In this document: in pieces, positions 29,087-40,064 of the stretch
Numbering within the stretch: the first letter of the stretch is position 1
Layout: every line of letters starts with the position of its first letter
From: Euphorbia lathyris
Taxonomy: Eukaryota > Streptophyta > Magnoliopsida > Malpighiales > Euphorbiaceae
Direction: 5' to 3'
Assembly: GCF_963576675.1 (NCBI RefSeq)
Contig: NC_088913.1
Span: forward strand, 91,263,001-91,327,000
Length of the DNA: 64,000 nucleotides
The notes under the pieces: generated by a model
Database searches by the model: none
Seen by the model: only the letters and a program-made list of their open reading frames with translations
Told to the model about the DNA's origin: nothing
Made by a program: the position numbers and the translations under genes

Positions 29087-31813
29087 TCACTGTTTGGCTT
29101 TACCTTTCCCTTTTTCCTTGCTTCCGGATGCAGTTGATTCTTTTGGAGTTCCACTCTGATATCTCTCCCCCATTTTGCCGGCATCACCCTTATAGACAAA
29201 AGTGTTATTACGGGCAGCTGAGGATAAAACACCAGAATAACACTGTAAGCGCTTCATGCTTTCACTCAGGCCATCGATGACAGGGATGCAATCAGCTTGA
29301 ACAGTACGAGGCACAGGGATAGAGCCAGTAATCAGGTTGATTATACATTCATGAGACTTGCTGAGCCATGTGAGGGAGCTAGTTATTTGGGCAAAAGATT
29401 GATGAAACATCTTCAAGAGAGCAGAATCATAGAAGATGCGTTGACCAAGGTCATAGCTAATAGCCTGGCTAGTTCGTGGGAAAGTGTGGTCACCAACAGG
29501 GTCAATTTCCATTTGATCTTTATGGACACTCAGAAGACTCACAGCTTCACTAAGTTGGTCAATTTGGCATTGAGAGGTGGAGGATATAAGCTCTCGAGTA
29601 CAAAGAAGATCAGCAGTTAGCTTGTCAAAGTATTCCTTCAGTTCAGTAGATGTGGCATATGCAGGATGGGCCGAGGCTCCAAAGGTGGGCAGGCTTGCTT
29701 GGAGATTTGCAAATTGTTGATGCAATTCTGCCGAAGTGGCATAGCCAGAGGTAGGGACAGAGATATGGTTGATCTTGTCTTCGATGGAGTTGATATGATT
29801 GATCATTAGTAAGAAAAGCTCGGTCAGCTTGGCAATGTGCTCTTGAGTAAGTTGCTGGGATTGGACAGACGTCATCATGCTGACAAGATCTTTAAGTCCC
29901 TGAAGTTCTGTGAGGAGCTGAGCAATGGTGGTGGTAGGAGTGGACTCAACGTTGGCTGTCTTAGCAGTAGCAGAAGTGGTGAACTCCTGCAAAAGAGATT
30001 TGGCTGTTTCCATGAGGCGATGTCCAGCCTGAGTTGATGTGAACTGAGCTTGGTGCTGATCTGAAACTGGTTCAGATACGGAAGTGGGGATGGAGCTGGA
30101 CGGTGGTAGAACTTGGTCTTGATGGGAGTGTGGAGTGTTAACCGGTGGTTCCTTTTCTTGTTGAGTCATTGGTGCTTCGAGTTCTTTTTCTGCAGGGTTT
30201 GGATTGGATGGAGTCTTGGCATGTTCCTCAATGTGGGTAACAGTGGCTTGATTTTCCTTTAGTTGAGTGGAAGGAGACTCAATATGATGGGAAAAATACT
30301 CGAATTGGATAGAGGAGGGATCCGTAGTTGGCTCAGAAGGAGAATCGGCCAGGAGATCGATAAGGAGAGGTTTGTTGGCCTTCTTTTTAAACCTTCTGTG
30401 GGACTTGGTTTCGTGCGGTATATCTATGTCCTCATCCTCAGGTTCAGCATCATGTTCCTTCTCAATAATGTTTAGCTCAACATGATCAGGTTCATTAGTA
30501 TTGAGCTGAATATCATCCTGACTTCTTCCCTTTTCTTCATCAGCTTGCTCAGCTGGAGTTTTCTCAAGATTGACCCCAATATCCTGAGCACAGTGAGTTT
30601 CGTGTGTTACAACCTGATCAGTTTCAACAGACATCAAGACAGAGCTCTTCTTTTTCCTTATCAAAGGCTGTTCTGGGGATTCAGTATTGTCTTCCTCGGA
30701 TATGGTCTGTCCTATCTTTGATTTTGCTAATTCAGGTGTATCCTGAGATAGGTCGGCATCAGCAAGCCTTCCTCTGGTCATAGCCCTCCGTTTTCTTGGC
30801 ACAGTATCAATATCCTTGGCACAGGTGGCAAGTGCCTTCCTTTTCCTTTTCTCTTTTGAGGGAGTGGGAGTGATATCTTCTGATTCAGCCTTTGGTACAG
30901 AATGCGCATCTGCTGGCTCATCCTCCTCAATTTCCTCTTGCACATCATTAATCCCTTCCTCATCCTCTTCAACTTCTTCTAGTCCTTTTAATGGTTGGCT
31001 ATGGACTAGTCCAAACAATAGTGCAGCAGTAATTTCAGATCCTAAACTCTTAATCTCACTTTTTGTTTCTATGTCGTGGTCGATAAGAATTTTTGTGATA
31101 AGAGAGCCTAACCTGAGTTTCTTTCCCCCGTGTTGAAAAGCACTGACCAGAAATACAGGCAAGTTGAGTGGATTGTAGGTTAGCATGTGCCAAATAAAGC
31201 ACTGCTCAAAGTTGGATGCGGAAGAGGCTGTATTGAGTTTAGGGAAAATGAAGTTTGTGAGGATAAAATGCGCCATTTTCTGGTGCTGTCCCAAGCAAGT
31301 ACTGGGCACTTCTCCTTTGTAGTTTGCAGGTTTGCAAAATTCCTTGACGTGGTCGAGCTTTTCTTTCGTTGTCCTGAACTCTATTCCTTTGTTAGGCAAT
31401 TTCAGTAAGGTCGCTAGATATGATGGAGTGATTATGATCTTGCGGCCCTTAACATGTGTTTCCAAATAGTCGACATCATCTTTATCAACTTTGAGACCAG
31501 AGTAGAATTCTTTAACCAATTGTGGATAGGAAGTTCCCGGGAGGGAGAAAAGACCTGTCCATTCGTTTTTCTCAAACCACTCGCAAAATGGCTTCTCGGT
31601 AGTAACAAAAGTGGATGAGAACCACCGGCACTTGAGAACCTCAAGTTTATCTACTTTGGAATACACCTTTATCATGGATCTAACCTTAGCCCTTTTTGGT
31701 TTGGAGGAGCTAGCTGGCGTATTCTGAGACCGTTTTTCAGTGGTCGGGCTGAGAGATTTAGGGTTTTCATGTTCGTCGAGATCGCCACCGGAGATACTTT
31801 GGGGTTTAGACAT
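29087..31813 (-). CDS. Element C third ORF: intact 908-residue env-like/accessory protein
   Basis: Lies after pol, where Sireviruses carry their env-like gene. The start MSKPQSISGGDLDEHENPKS is chosen as the first ATG about 105 bp after a TATA-like box. Residues ~45-270 form the conserved part (KPFCEWFEKNEWTGLFSLPG, RKIIITPSYLATLLKLP, FEQCFIWHMLTYNPLNLP, KKLRLGSLITKIL). It fits the pattern of the 'putative plant transposon protein' family (Pfam PF20167-like, by eye). Residues ~285-600 are acidic, Pro/Ser-rich and dotted with basic clusters (KEKRKRK, PRKRRAMTRGR, RKKKSS, RRFKKKANK). Residues ~600-800 look helical. The end is Gly/Lys-rich. No signal peptide or membrane helix is seen, so an envelope role is doubtful. 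Nuclear targeting would fit the basic clusters. Confidence 0.85.
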   Translation of the reverse strand: MSKPQSISGGDLDEHENPKSLSPTTEKRSQNTPASSSKPKRAKVRSMIKVYSKVDKLEVLKCRWFSSTFVTTEKPFCEWFEKNEWTGLFSLPGTSYPQLVKEFYSGLKVDKDDVDYLETHVKGRKIIITPSYLATLLKLPNKGIEFRTTKEKLDHVKEFCKPANYKGEVPSTCLGQHQKMAHFILTNFIFPKLNTASSASNFEQCFIWHMLTYNPLNLPVFLVSAFQHGGKKLRLGSLITKILIDHDIETKSEIKSLGSEITAALLFGLVHSQPLKGLEEVEEDEEGINDVQEEIEEDEPADAHSVPKAESEDITPTPSKEKRKRKALATCAKDIDTVPRKRRAMTRGRLADADLSQDTPELAKSKIGQTISEEDNTESPEQPLIRKKKSSVLMSVETDQVVTHETHCAQDIGVNLEKTPAEQADEEKGRSQDDIQLNTNEPDHVELNIIEKEHDAEPEDEDIDIPHETKSHRRFKKKANKPLLIDLLADSPSEPTTDPSSIQFEYFSHHIESPSTQLKENQATVTHIEEHAKTPSNPNPAEKELEAPMTQQEKEPPVNTPHSHQDQVLPPSSSIPTSVSEPVSDQHQAQFTSTQAGHRLMETAKSLLQEFTTSATAKTANVESTPTTTIAQLLTELQGLKDLVSMMTSVQSQQLTQEHIAKLTELFLLMINHINSIEDKINHISVPTSGYATSAELHQQFANLQASLPTFGASAHPAYATSTELKEYFDKLTADLLCTRELISSTSQCQIDQLSEAVSLLSVHKDQMEIDPVGDHTFPRTSQAISYDLGQRIFYDSALLKMFHQSFAQITSSLTWLSKSHECIINLITGSIPVPRTVQADCIPVIDGLSESMKRLQCYSGVLSSAARNNTFVYKGDAGKMGERYQSGTPKESTASGSKEKGKGKAKQ

Positions 31814-32310
31814 CTTCAGAGTTCTTAGGTGACTTTGGAAATTTTGGACGCGGAGAGGATCTTGAACGCCAAGGATTTTTGTGTGTAGTGAAGGTGAAGA
31901 GGGTTTTCTTCCTTTACTTATTTAGACCAAAATCGTCGTTTGGTCTACCTGAGTTTATCTTGGGGAAGTCAATGGACACAGATCCTGCCATTTATGACAC
32001 TTTTCGGCGCATGGGTAATCCCATAATTATTTGCCTTTCCTAGGTTTATTTTATGACACGTGTTGGCATTTATGGTTGCAGGTTGGCTTTTAGTTCGGTT
32101 TTCCTAGAAGATGAACCGTAAGCATTTAGTTTTGTCCAGACAAAATTTTCTGTTTCTTAGTGACTTATCATAAGCTAGTTACTCAGCATGTATTTTTACT
32201 CAGCATAACATGATTATTTGTTCTACTCAGCACAGAACATTTACATGACATTTACAAATTCAATCAATTTTTACACATCAAGGCAAGACATTTTAATCAG
32301 GTAAATTTGG
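31814..32310 (-). promoter_or_regulatory. Element C pol-third ORF spacer with promoter-like motifs
   Basis: About 500 non-coding bp. On the minus strand, in order toward the ATG: GCTGAGTA-type repeats (32160-32240), G-box CACGTG (32057-32062), TGTCATAAATG (31989-31999), TATA-like CTAAATAAG (31917-31926), then the ATG at 31813. Order and spacing match B and D. Confidence 0.6.
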
Positions 32311-33123
32311 TTAGAGAGGATTTGACATACCAATGGCTTCCCTTAGTGTATGAAATTGTTCTCGTGCCAAGGGCTTTATGAAGATATCTGCAAGCTGATC
32401 ATTTGTTGGTACATAGGTCAGCTTGATCTCATCCTTTAGTACATGATCTCTGATGAAGTGATGTCTTATGCTAACATGCTTCATCCTGCTGTGTTGGACT
32501 GGGTTTTTTGATAGATCAATGGCACTTTTGTTGTCACATTTGATCTCTATTGTCTTTGTTTTGACACCATAATCCTCAAGCTGTTGCTTTATCCATAGGA
32601 CTTGTGCAACACAGCTTCCAGCAGACACGTGCTCAGCTTCAGTTGTGGACAGAGCAACAGATGATTGCTTTTTGCTAAACCAAGATACTAGACAGCTTCC
32701 GAGGAAATGGCATCCTCCTAAAGTACTTTTTCATTCTAGCTTATCTCGTCCGTAGTCAGCATCCGTATATCCAATAAGTGTAAAGTCATCTGAGGTTGGA
32801 TACCATAGACCTGCATCAACTAAGCTTTGCAAGTATCTAAAAATTCTTTTTACAACAGTTAGATGAGATTCCCTGGTGTCAGCTTAATATCTAGCACAAT
32901 AGCACACTGAGTATTGAATGTCTGGTCTACTAGCAGTAAGATAGAGTAATGAACCTATCATACCTCGATAGAGTTTACTATCAACTGACTTACTCTTTTC
33001 ATCCTTGCATAGGACAGTATCAGTACCCATAGGGGTTGATATTGGCTTGCATTCTTCCATGCTGAACTTCTTTAACATTTCCTTGGTGTACTTAGATTGA
33101 CTTATAAATATGCCATTTTTACC
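32311..33123 (-). pseudogene. pol: Element C pol: RNase H and end of RT
   Basis: Frames 33078-32884 and 32628-32311 are joined by readable sequence with stops near 32885 and 32730. Visible motifs: [63 protein letters not shown], and ADIFIKPLAREQF at the end. It finishes with TAA at 32311. A further stop at 33124 separates it from the RT core. Confidence 0.9.
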
Positions 33124-33738
33124 TTACTTGATTTGGAGTCCAAGAAAGAAGTTGAGTTCTCCCATCATGGACATTTCGAACTCAGTTTGCATCTGTTGGC
33201 TAAATTCCTTGCACAAAGATTCGTCAGTAGCACCAAAGATTATATCATCAACATATATCTGTGCAAGTAGGGTATGTTTACCCTTTTTCTTAATGAACAA
33301 GGTTGTGTCAGCTTTTCCCCTGACATAGTTCCTGGTCAGCAGGAAGTTGGTCAACCTCTCATACCAAGCTCTTGGAGCTTGCTTTAGGCCGTATAGAGCC
33401 CTTTTGAGTTTATAAACGTGATTTGGAAATTGTGAATCTTCAAATCCAGGAGGTTGGTTAACATATACCTCTTCATTTATAAAGCCATTAAGAAATGCAC
33501 TTTTTACATCCATTTGGTATAATTTAAAATTCATGTACCTGGCATATGCACACAATATACGTATAGCCTCTAATCTAGCAACAGGAGCAAATGTTTCTCC
33601 ATAGTCTATACCCTCTTGCTGACTATAGCCTTGAGATACAAGTCGAGCTTTGTTTCTGATCACGTTTCCATGTTCATCTAGCTTATTTCTAAAGACCCAC
33701 TTAGTTCCTATGGGCTTTTGATTCCTAGGTTTTGGTAC
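33124..33738 (-). pseudogene. pol: Element C pol: reverse transcriptase core
   Basis: The frame 33663-33124 holds [42 protein letters not shown] and the catalytic YVDD (about 33245-33256), up to LGLQIK and a TAA. Another stop at 33736-33738 lies upstream of the WVFRNKL segment. The catalytic residues are intact but the reading frame is not. Confidence 0.9.
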
Positions 33739-35419
33739 TCAATCCCATACCTCATTTCTAGTGAATTGATCAAGCTCTTCTTGCATAGCATTGATCCAAT
33801 ACTCATCTTGCTCAGCATCAGCAAAATTCTTTGGCTCATGTATTGATACGAATGCAACATTGCTGAGGTATTTTCTGAGTTGATCTCTGGTCATTAGTTT
33901 ATTGTTGGCAGCATCAAGAATAGCTTGTTCTGTATGACCTCTTGGGATCTTTATTTCCTTTGGCAATGTTGAGTTGTTTGGAAGAGGTGTTTCTACAATC
34001 TCTACAGGAATAGATTGGTCAGCAAATGATATTTCAATTTCTTGCTTACCTTGGGTCAGCTCCTGTATGTCTGACACTGTGACTTCTTGTTGATCAGCGG
34101 AAGCTGAGCCTGGTTCATCTTCTTCAGGCTGAGCTGACTTACCTGTAGGGTTAGTTTCGTCGAACTCAACATGTACAGACTCTTCTACAATCTGAGTTCT
34201 TTTATTAAATACTCTATATGCTTTACTGTTTGTTGAGTACCCTAAAAAGATCGCCTCATCAGCTTTAGCATCAAATTTAGTAAGATTGTCTTTTGTATTG
34301 AGTATAAAACATTTACACCCAAAGGCACGAAAGTATCCAATGTTGGGTTTTCGACCTTTCCAAAGTTCATATGGGGTTTTCTTAAGTATATGTCTGACTA
34401 GAGCCCTATTCAGTATATAACATGCCGTGTGAACAGCTTCACCCCAGAAGTATTTTGGAAGCCTATTTTCGCTCAGCATTGTCCTAGCTATTTCGACAAT
34501 GGTTCTATTTTTCCTTTCAACAACCCCATTTTGCTGAGGTGTTCTGGGAGCAGAGAAGTTGTGGTCAATACCACAGGTTTCACAGAATTCATCAAACAGT
34601 TGGTTTTTGAATTCTCCACCATTGTCATTTCTAATGTGAGCTACTTTTAGGTTTTTGTCATTTTCAAGCCTTTTGGTCAATGTGGTGAACATCTCAAAGG
34701 TTTTATCCTTGCTACTCAGCAAGATGATCCAAGTGTACCAAGGAAAATTTCTTACCTCCCATAATGAGTGGCTGGATAGGTCCGAAAAGATCCAAATGTA
34801 GTAATTCCAATGGCCTTTTGGTTGAGACGATATTTTTACTATGAAATGACTTTTTAGTTTGTTTGCCTTGATGACAGGCTTTACACAGTTGATCTTTTTC
34901 AAACTTTAATTTGGGTAATCCCTCAACTAGTTGCTTTCTAGCTAATTTGGCAAAAAGGTCCATGCTGACATGCCCAAGTCTTCTATGCCATAGCCAGGAG
35001 TTGTCCTCTTTAGACACTAAGCATATATTTTTAGAAAACTGTTTTTCCAAGTTTAACATATATACATTTTCTACACGAGGGGCAGTTAAAATCAATTCAT
35101 TTGTATCTCCCTTGAGTATTTGACACTTAGTATCATCGAATACAACCCTTCTGCCGCTTTTGCAAAGCTGAGCTACACTCAGCAGGTTGTATTTTAGACC
35201 TTTAACTAAGGAGACATACTCAATGGTTGGGTTACCTCCAATAGTACCTGAGCCGACTATCTTACCCTTCTTGTTGTCTCCAAAGCTTACACTTTCACCT
35301 CGTTTAAGCTCTAGTGTGATGAACTGAGTTTCATCACCTGTCATATGCCTTGAGCATGCGCTGTCTATGTACCATAGTTTTGACTTCTCCACGCATGTCA
35401 AGCTGACCTGCAGTTCAAA
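33739..35419 (-). pseudogene. pol: Element C pol: protease, GAG-pre-integrase, integrase
   Basis: From the TAG that ends gag (35420-35422) the frame continues in phase through KLWYIDSACSRHMTGDETQF (aspartic protease-like active site, DSA), SWLWHRRLGHVSMDLF, the CKACHQGKQ zinc motif and HLDLFGPIQP. About 23 bp are missing near 34745, between ACC direct repeats, compared with B. This removes part of the integrase core and shifts the frame. Downstream, 34902-33739 has NDNGGEFKNQ and RTPQQNGVVERKNRT and the C-terminal FLGYSTNSKAYRVFN. It is not functional as a single chain. Confidence 0.9.
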
Positions 35420-35422
35420 CTA
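35420..35422 (-). other. In-frame TAG between gag and pol of element C
   Basis: After WVPKNE there is a TAG, and the pol frame continues in phase with no shift (FELQVSLTCVEKSK). Element B has a TAG at the matching place (25304-25306). This suggests that a stop codon is a regular part of this family's gag-pol junction, possibly suppressed at low rate. Confidence 0.6.
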
Positions 35423-36363
35423 TTCATTTTTAGGTACCCAATTTCTTTTGGGTCCTTTCTTGTTAGTGTAGACAGGTGCAAAATCATGTTTCAATTTATG
35501 ACGTCATACTTTTATGGTGTGGCCTGGTTTACCACAGAAGTCACAAAAAGGCACCCTTTGTGGATTGAACTGAGTGTAGTCAGTATTATTGTGTTGAGCA
35601 TGCCAACATACTTTTGTGGTATGCCCTTTTCTTCCGCAGAAGTCACATTGGACAGTCCGCTTGTTATGCCAACACACATCCTTTGTGTGTCCCCATTTTC
35701 CACAACATTCACATTGAGTGATTTGCTTATGCTGACTATTATTTGCGTACTCAGTATGGGCTTTACTTTTGTTTAAGCCCTTCCCTTGACTTTGTAATGC
35801 TGTGATATCCTTTCTAAGTTTCTTTGACTCAGATTGGACCTCCGTGACAAACTTATGTAAGATTTGCATATTGGTATGCAAGTCGGAGCTGTCCTGGAGA
35901 AGATATCGGAGATCACTTAGCTTGACCTCTTCAATCTCATCACAGCGCCTGCTGAGTGCCTTAATCTTTTTGTTACACTTCTTAGTAAGTGTATATAAGT
36001 CACTCATGGCATTTACCATTTCATTTCTAAGCAAAAGTAAAGATGTTACCTCATGGTTGTGGTTCTCTTGGTCAGTTCCATCAGAAAGGTCAGCATGCTC
36101 AGTTTGGGATTGGTCAGCTCCATCATCTGCCATAAAACATATGTTGGCTATTTCATTTTGCTCACCTTCAGATGATGTTGACTCATCACTGTCACTCCAT
36201 GTGGCTACCATAGCCTTCTTGCTTCCCTTCTTCTCTTTCTTGAGATTGGGACAGCTTGGCTTGATGTGTCCGGTTTGATGACACTCAAAACATGTGACAG
36301 ATTTCGAGCTGTCCTTCTTGTACTTGTCGCTTGACTCAGCTTTGTACTTATCATTCCTTCTGA
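35423..36363 (-). pseudogene. gag: Element C gag, C-terminal part
   Basis: Continues in phase from 42932 once the nested gypsy element and one copy of ACGAT are removed. Contains four CCHC knuckles: CFECHQTGHIKPSC, CECCGKWGHTKDVC, CDFCGRKGHTTKVC, and CDFCGKPGHTIKV, where the last Cys is replaced by TGA at 35504-35506. A charged helical segment (KLSDLRYLLQDSSDLHTNMQ and on) precedes knuckles 2-4. B has three knuckles, so the number varies. The frame ends at the gag TAG at 35420. Confidence 0.9.
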
Positions 36364-36368
36364 ACGAT
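36364..36368. repeat. Target-site duplication of the gypsy element, left
   Basis: ACGAT at 36364-36368 and at 42927-42931, abutting TG...CA ends. Confidence 0.95.
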
Positions 36369-37983
36369 TGATGCGGAAACCTCACTAAGGGATAAGTGTA
36401 CCCCATCGTTATCAAGTAATAAATTTCTGGTTTAAGTCCAGGTTATCGTCCATAGGATTTATTTCTGCAAGTATCAAGCTACTCGATCTCAGATGTTATC
36501 TAGGCTTAGGGGGTTTTGAGTTTGGTTTGTTTAATTAATCTACTCCTAGGTTGAATTATGCTAATCCTAGCTAAGTTATCCAATTCTAACTAAGTTATCT
36601 AATTCTAGCTAAGTTATTCTAACCCTAACTAAGTTACTCTACCCCTAATTGATCTTTTACCAATGCAATTAACTGCATGAACATGAAGGGATACGATGAT
36701 AACAATGATAGAATGTTTAAACAATTGAATTGAAACTAAGTCGCTTGTGTCCAAGGCGATTAACCCGACCTATCCTCCTAAAGTTCCTAGTTCGTGATTC
36801 CCTTGTAAGGCCGAAACTAGCTCCAAGGCTCAGCAATTTGGGCTTAATCTTCTATAGGGTCGTCAATCCTATAGGCACTGACTAGGTCAGATTCAGCTCG
36901 CAATATATGCCAACTTGATTTTGGGATTATCGAATGAGTTAAACCAATCAGAGAAAGCGTAAGACAAAGATTAAAACATCAAAACAATTGAATGAACAAG
37001 AACTATAATATATATCAAAGATGAATGTATTGTCACGAAGTTACAATAAACCTAGAATTCATAGCATGTATCAGAGGCTAGACAGAATATAAAAGAAGAA
37101 AAATCCCTTTCAGGGAACCTGTCTACCAATGCAGGCGTCTTTCTAGGATTTAAGGATGGAGCTTGAGTAATCCTCGGTGAACGGAGCTTCGGAGGTATCT
37201 TCAATGGAGGTTTGAAGGATATGGAGGAGGTGGAGAGGATTTCTCAAGGTGAAAGCTAAGAAAATTACAAAAGTAAAAGATATCAAATTTACAATGGAAA
37301 ATTCCTATTTATAGACGCGTCTCGGGCCTCGTTTTGACCTATTTTCGTGTCCTTGTTGGTGTAGGAAGACGTGGGGCCGAACGTGGCTTCGTGGGGGTGG
37401 AATTTGTCTTTTTGACCAATTCCCGCAGGGCTGCTCGCCGAGCAGGGAAGGCTGCTCGGCGAGCAGGGCTGCTCGCGCCGAGCAGCCCCCTGCTCAGCGA
37501 GCAGGCTCCTGCTCGACGAGCAGGCCTCCAGGGGCCTGCTCGGTGAGCAGAAATGGCCCGTGGGGCCCTGCTCGCCGAGCGTTTTCGCCCGAAGCGTGCT
37601 CGATTCATGCCGAAACCTCACTAAGCCCTTTTTCGTCCGAACTTACACCTGCACACGCATAAAAACTCCAGAATACATTAGTCCAAAAGCCAAATTGATC
37701 CGTCAAACGCTTATTTTGAGCAAACGCTTCGTTTGGTGCGACTTTTGACGGACCAATTAGCTTCAAAAGATAAAGAAATTCTAATACGCATGCTATTTCG
37801 GCCATATTTCCCTAAATTGATTACAAAACGAGCCTAAACGACGAAAAGTAAATAGAACGTTTCTGATTCCTAACTAACTCACACAAAAGCATTTAAATGC
37901 GAAAATTGCTCGCTTATTAGCCAAATAACTCTAAAAACCGTCTTAAAACCGTACCCAAAGATAGGGGTTTTTGACGCCTATCA
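36369..37983 (-). repeat. Gypsy element 3' LTR
   Basis: 1615 bp. TATA box TCTATAAATAGG (minus) at 37304-37315. About eight variants of CTGCTCGGCGAGCAG lie at 37427-37585, upstream of TATA in the element's sense. It ends (plus strand) in the hairpin-like GATAGGGGTTTTTGACGCC/TATCA, less perfect than in the other LTR. Confidence 0.95.
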
Positions 37984-37996
37984 AACCTCCTCGCAC
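37984..37996 (-). promoter_or_regulatory. Gypsy element polypurine tract
   Basis: GTGCGAGGAGGTT on the minus strand, immediately before TGATAGG of the 3' LTR. Confidence 0.75.
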
Positions 37997-39610
37997 TTAA
38001 AACTTTACTTGTCCCCAAGTAAACTAAAAAACTAAACCCGTCATCACAAGCAAGCTAGAAAACCTCCCGGTTTGACTAGGTGCTTGACACAACTTCGAGC
38101 ATCTGTAATTACATGCATTCGGAAATACAAAGTAGAGACACGATATCCAAAAGCCGCATTTCAATTATCATAAGTCATAGTTTTAAGCAAAAGGACACAT
38201 GTTCAATTAAACGAGCTTGAGGGGATCGCTAAGTAAAACACCTCACCATAGGTAGTTCACTCATTCACACAATTTTGGTGGCTAAAGTGTTTACTCTCGG
38301 CTTATGTTCTTGCTTAGGATTACGCTGATTTTGCACGTTCATCCGAGTTCCTTTACTATGCTATATGACTCCGATGATATCAAAAACAGCCTCTAATTGG
38401 GGTTGTAATGTGGTTAGAGGGTTAAAGGTACAACAAGGGTTAAAAGTTCTAGCGCTACAAAAACAAAGTTAAAATGGCTTTAGCAAATACGAAGTGACTG
38501 AGCTTTTTATTCATCCCTCATTATTATTTTTTTTTCTTTTTGGGATGTTTTCTTGAGACGTTTTTTTTATTTTTAGGAACTGGAGAATGAAGTTCTTCCC
38601 TCTTGTTCGTCCATTTCCTTTTCTTTTTTCTGTTTTTCTCTTCTTTTTTTTCTTTTTGGGATAGTGATGCTCATTCACTTCTTAGCCTTTTGGCTTGCTA
38701 CTGTAATGCCATATACAAAGATAAAGCGCTAGAAGAAAACAAAGGCTCAGTTCGAGCTTTGCAAAAATGAAGGTTAAGTAGCGAACCAAGTTGTGGTTCG
38801 CAAAAACGGGTTAGAATGAAAGAAAGATCTACAAACTACAAAAAAAAAATGTCGGCTCAAAGGGGCTTCCTAGAGTGGATGAAAAAGAAAAAATAAGGTA
38901 AAGAAAATGGTTAATTCTAATGAGGTTGATTCATCGTTTATCATCTCAAATCATTGCATGTAGGTTCAACACAGTATTAGGTGCAAAATCTGTAGTCTTC
39001 CACAAGTCAAAGCATTCACACAAAAATGTCAAGAAAAAGAGCTTTTTGATGTTCGCTCTTAGGCTCAAATTCAGCTCACAATTCTTTGGGTTTCAATTTT
39101 GTGTTTACTAGTTTTCCCCAAACTCAAGTTTAATATCACATGCCTTCAATTCTTAAGTTATCTACCTAAGTAATGATTTTAGCATTTCTTCAAAAGTAGG
39201 GTCTAAATGCAAACTGTAGCTCATGCTTTTACAGATACAAGAGTTGTGTCCTACGCCTAAACTAGTTGTCATGCAATTTTAGATTTGGTTCTCAGCCCTC
39301 AAAGACAAATAACGAAGTTTAGATTCGAAGGAGGTTCACGGTTTTAGGTCCTAAACATGCAAAAACATAAATAAAGCAAAAATAAAACACCAAAACGCAA
39401 ACCTAAACTAGACACAACGCAATAAAAATTAAAAATTTATACAATTTTTGTAAGTTTGTCTACCCCTCCTCCTCACACTAAAAATATGCAATAGGTTCCA
39501 ATATTGCATCATAAATCATGAAGTACGAGTGTAAAAAGTTAGGGTGGAGAAGAAAACTTACGGATTTTATCGCAATCGCCAAAAGCTTGACGAATTGCGG
39601 TGGTAAATTT

Positions 39611-39641
<31 letters not shown>

Positions 39642-40064
39642 CAGCTTCGTTCGGGAAAAAATCCCGAACCGTTGCTTATTGCGGTCGAGCAGCGGGCTGG
39701 GCGGCAGTGCCCAGCTCGGCGAGCAGGGCACTGCTCGGCGAGCTGGGCCTCCTGGGGCCAAATTTTTTTTTTTTAAATTTTATTTTAAACCTGAAAACTT
39801 AAAAATAAAAAAAATAAAAATAAAAATAAAATAAAAGAAAATAAAAGAAAACTAAACAACTAAAAAAATATTTATTTATTTATTATTATTATTATTATTT
39901 TTTTAAACGAACACTTAAAAAAACGTAAAAGAAAACTAAAAAGACTAAACTAAAAGATCAATGTATAATCTAAATAAAACAAACCTGAGAAGTTTTATTA
40001 AAACTTGGGTTGCCTCCCAAGAAGCGCTACGTTATAGTCGGTGAGCTCGACATAGAATTCCCGC
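37997..40064 (-). other. Gypsy element non-coding internal region
   Basis: About 2.07 kb without a convincing ORF. It has T-rich runs at 38520-38660, A-rich low complexity at 39775-39910, and three palindromic CTGCTCGGCGAGC variants at 39690-39745 like those in the LTR. Near 40010 there is GGGTTGCCTCCCAAGAAGCG, which I recall as a conserved non-coding motif of Tat-like plant elements (from memory, to be checked). Confidence 0.7.

Noticed and set aside
28813..29280. 155-codon plus-strand ORF over the 3' end of the third ORF of C
   Set aside because: It is an antisense shadow of the 908-codon ORF and its 3' UTR.
29087..31813. A true envelope glycoprotein
   Set aside because: No signal peptide, membrane-spanning helix or Cys-rich ectodomain is visible. 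Only its position after pol resembles an env gene.
37289..37621. Arg/Ala/Ser-rich ORFs on both strands in the gypsy LTRs (also 42190-42564)
   Set aside because: They are translations of the reiterated GC-rich palindrome in an LTR promoter region. They have different lengths in the two LTRs and no protein character.
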